Shown here in pieces: positions 62,641 through 64,000 of a DNA stretch of 64,000 bases. Numbering within the stretch: the stretch's first letter is position 1; each line of letters opens with the position of its first letter. A program made the position numbers and the translations under genes. The DNA is taken from assembly GCA_905221605.1 (NCBI GenBank), contig CAJNDS010001291.1, positions 638,811-702,810 of the forward strand. The letters run 5' to 3'. The notes below the pieces were generated by a model. That model was not told where the DNA came from and did no database searches. It was given only the letters and a program-made list of their open reading frames with translations. Source of the DNA: Symbiodinium natans (Eukaryota; Sar; Dinophyceae; Suessiales; Symbiodiniaceae).

Positions 62641-64000
62641 ACAGCATGCAATCCACGAACAAATTGTTCAGGTCACTTCTGCTAGAATTGTTATGGGACC
62701 CCCCCCCCCCCCCAAAAAAAAAAAAAAAAAAAAAAAAAACGACCGCGCGTTGCGGGATCTTGGGGGGAATATTCTATGAATTCAGCCCAAGAAGGGTGGG
62801 AATATGGGGGGGTAGCATATATACATATATATATATCTATATCTATTTATTGTTTCAACGTTTTCAGTTCTGGGCATTGGATGTTGAAGATTCAAGGTTC
62901 CTGAGGACTCTGTTTTTGCAGGAATCTTCAATCTTCAGCGCCCTGCTTTTAACTGAATTCTTCAAACCCGTTTCCGAGTATGGGAACTGGAAAAACTCCT
63001 TGAACAGAGTCCCCAGGAATCTTCAGTCTTCAGTGCCCAGTTGTGAAAGTTACAAATTCAAAACACTTGCAAACTGGAGCCAGCCCATCTTCGAAATAAA
63101 AATCTTCAAAACGCTTCTAAGACTGAGCATTGGACATCAAAGCCTTCTGGAATGGAATTCTTAGCCTAAAGAATTACACAAAGCATTCAAGGGTTTCCCT
63201 AAGGGCTACGCGTCTAGTGAATCTAACGTGTAGGCCCAGACCCTACTCTAGTAAATTTATCGAAGAATGTTTAGGAACAAGAATGCTTCGGGTGCCTGCG
63301 GAGTGTACGCTTAATGTTTAGGCCTAATACCTGTAAACCAAATGCGGTTGAAGGCTTAGGCTGAAACCCTCTCAATCTTCGCGTTTCTCTACTCATGACA
63401 GAAACCTCACGAAGCATGAAAGATTGTACTGCATTGAGTCCTTCAGCATTGCGCAAGGCCTGCAAGCGACGAGCTTCCCTCAACACTACAGAACAGAAAA
63501 TTTTCTATAAAGGGTTGCCCTAATGTTAGGGTCCCTTTAATAAACCCCCCCCCCCCCCCCAAATCTTGTTTTGGTCCCCGGGGTTTGGAGGGGTGGAAAA
63601 AAAGACGGGGTGCCAATAATGAATTCTGGGGGTCTGGGGGTCTGGGGGGGGGTCATCTGTCAGAGCAGACCCAGCAGACCAGTCTGGAGGCAGCTTAGCT
63701 TCTCTGTGTGCTTCTTGCTTGAGAGATGAAGCTCAATCTGTTGAAGAAGTTCTAGGTAAGGAAACCCTGCTCTCAGATCTCTGGCGGTTTCCTGAATTCC
63801 AGGATCCGAAGGCTGAAGTCTTAAGCTTCAGGGGTTCTTGTCTTGAGACTCAGACCAGGGCCCGAAGGCTGAAGTCTTAATCTTAAGGGACTCCTGTCTT
63901 GAGACTTAATTACAGGAAGCCATTTAAACTTAAGGCTTCTTGGTTCCCCCCCCTCCCTCGCCGAATTTATTATTGCCACCCTTTATTATTGTCATTTTGG
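62641..64000. other. AT-rich intergenic with homopolymers and short repeats
   Basis: Poly-C/poly-A at about 62700-62739, an ATATATAC-type run at 62817-62848, and poly-C at 63545-63560. A 56-bp tandem duplication begins at 63806 and 63862 (both start CCGAAGGCTGAAGTCTTAA). A 172-codon frame at 62646 begins in poly-Pro/Lys and is not convincing. Confidence 0.6.

Noticed and set aside
62646-63164. 172-codon + strand frame
   Set aside because: Begins in a poly-C/poly-A homopolymer and continues through an ATATAT run, with no recognisable protein feature.

Overview
The window looks like a piece of a dinoflagellate nuclear genome, probably of the Suessiales/Symbiodiniaceae type, with an AT-rich virus-like integrated element at its left end. 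The host call rests on a 15-nt match to the 3' end of the dinoflagellate spliced leader at 55687-55701, degenerate TTTAGGG/CCCTAAA telomere-type repeats, dinoflagellate-style Cys-rich and pentatricopeptide modules, and a Ty1/copia element of a kind abundant in these genomes. The species assignment is inference.

Region 1 (1 to about 9060) is strongly AT-rich, compact and intronless, with all genes on the + strand. It holds a left-truncated GIY-YIG nuclease, a Lys/Glu-tailed small protein, an array of small hairpins, two paralogous Cys-finger proteins, a retroviral-type (rve) integrase, a second GIY-YIG nuclease, a 1310-residue replication protein and a small coiled-coil protein. The replication protein joins a family B-like DNA polymerase, an SF1 helicase and an HNH-like zinc finger in one chain. 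Near-identical palindromic boxes precede at least four genes and perfect hairpins follow two. The set suggests an integrating Polinton-like/virophage-like mobile element. No capsid gene is visible, and the left end lies outside the window.

Region 2 (about 9060-24300) is GC-richer host sequence. It starts with poly-G tracts and CCCTAAA arrays carrying a duplicated 83-bp unit with a perfect hairpin, then a TA-flanked MITE candidate at 12.8-13.1 kb. Six scattered half-repeat exon candidates of pentatricopeptide (PPR) type lie between 12.1 and 22.0 kb.

Region 3 (24.3-30.6 kb) has a spliced membrane-anchored Cys-rich gene and an intact 745-residue protein with two TIR-like modules plus ankyrin repeats.

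Region 4 (30599-40414) is a 9.8-kb Ty1/copia-type LTR retrotransposon. Its 202-bp LTRs are identical, the target duplication is TAGGG inside TTTAGGG repeats, and the primer site matches the anticodon arm of initiator tRNA-Met. Its broken gag-pol carries extra DNA-methyltransferase-like and 2-oxoglutarate-oxygenase-like domains.

Region 5 (40.4-57.0 kb) has a Gly/Cys-rich ORF, a 91-nt poly-G run, a larger paralogue of the Cys-rich gene, an intact metallophosphoesterase/5'-nucleotidase-like protein with EF-hand loops, and a frameshifted FEA1-like retro-pseudogene behind the relict spliced leader.

Region 6 (57.0-64.0 kb) has no gene I can support. It contains a 120-bp repeat foldback at 60.7-61.5 kb and about 950 bp of degenerate TTCCTATT-type repeats.
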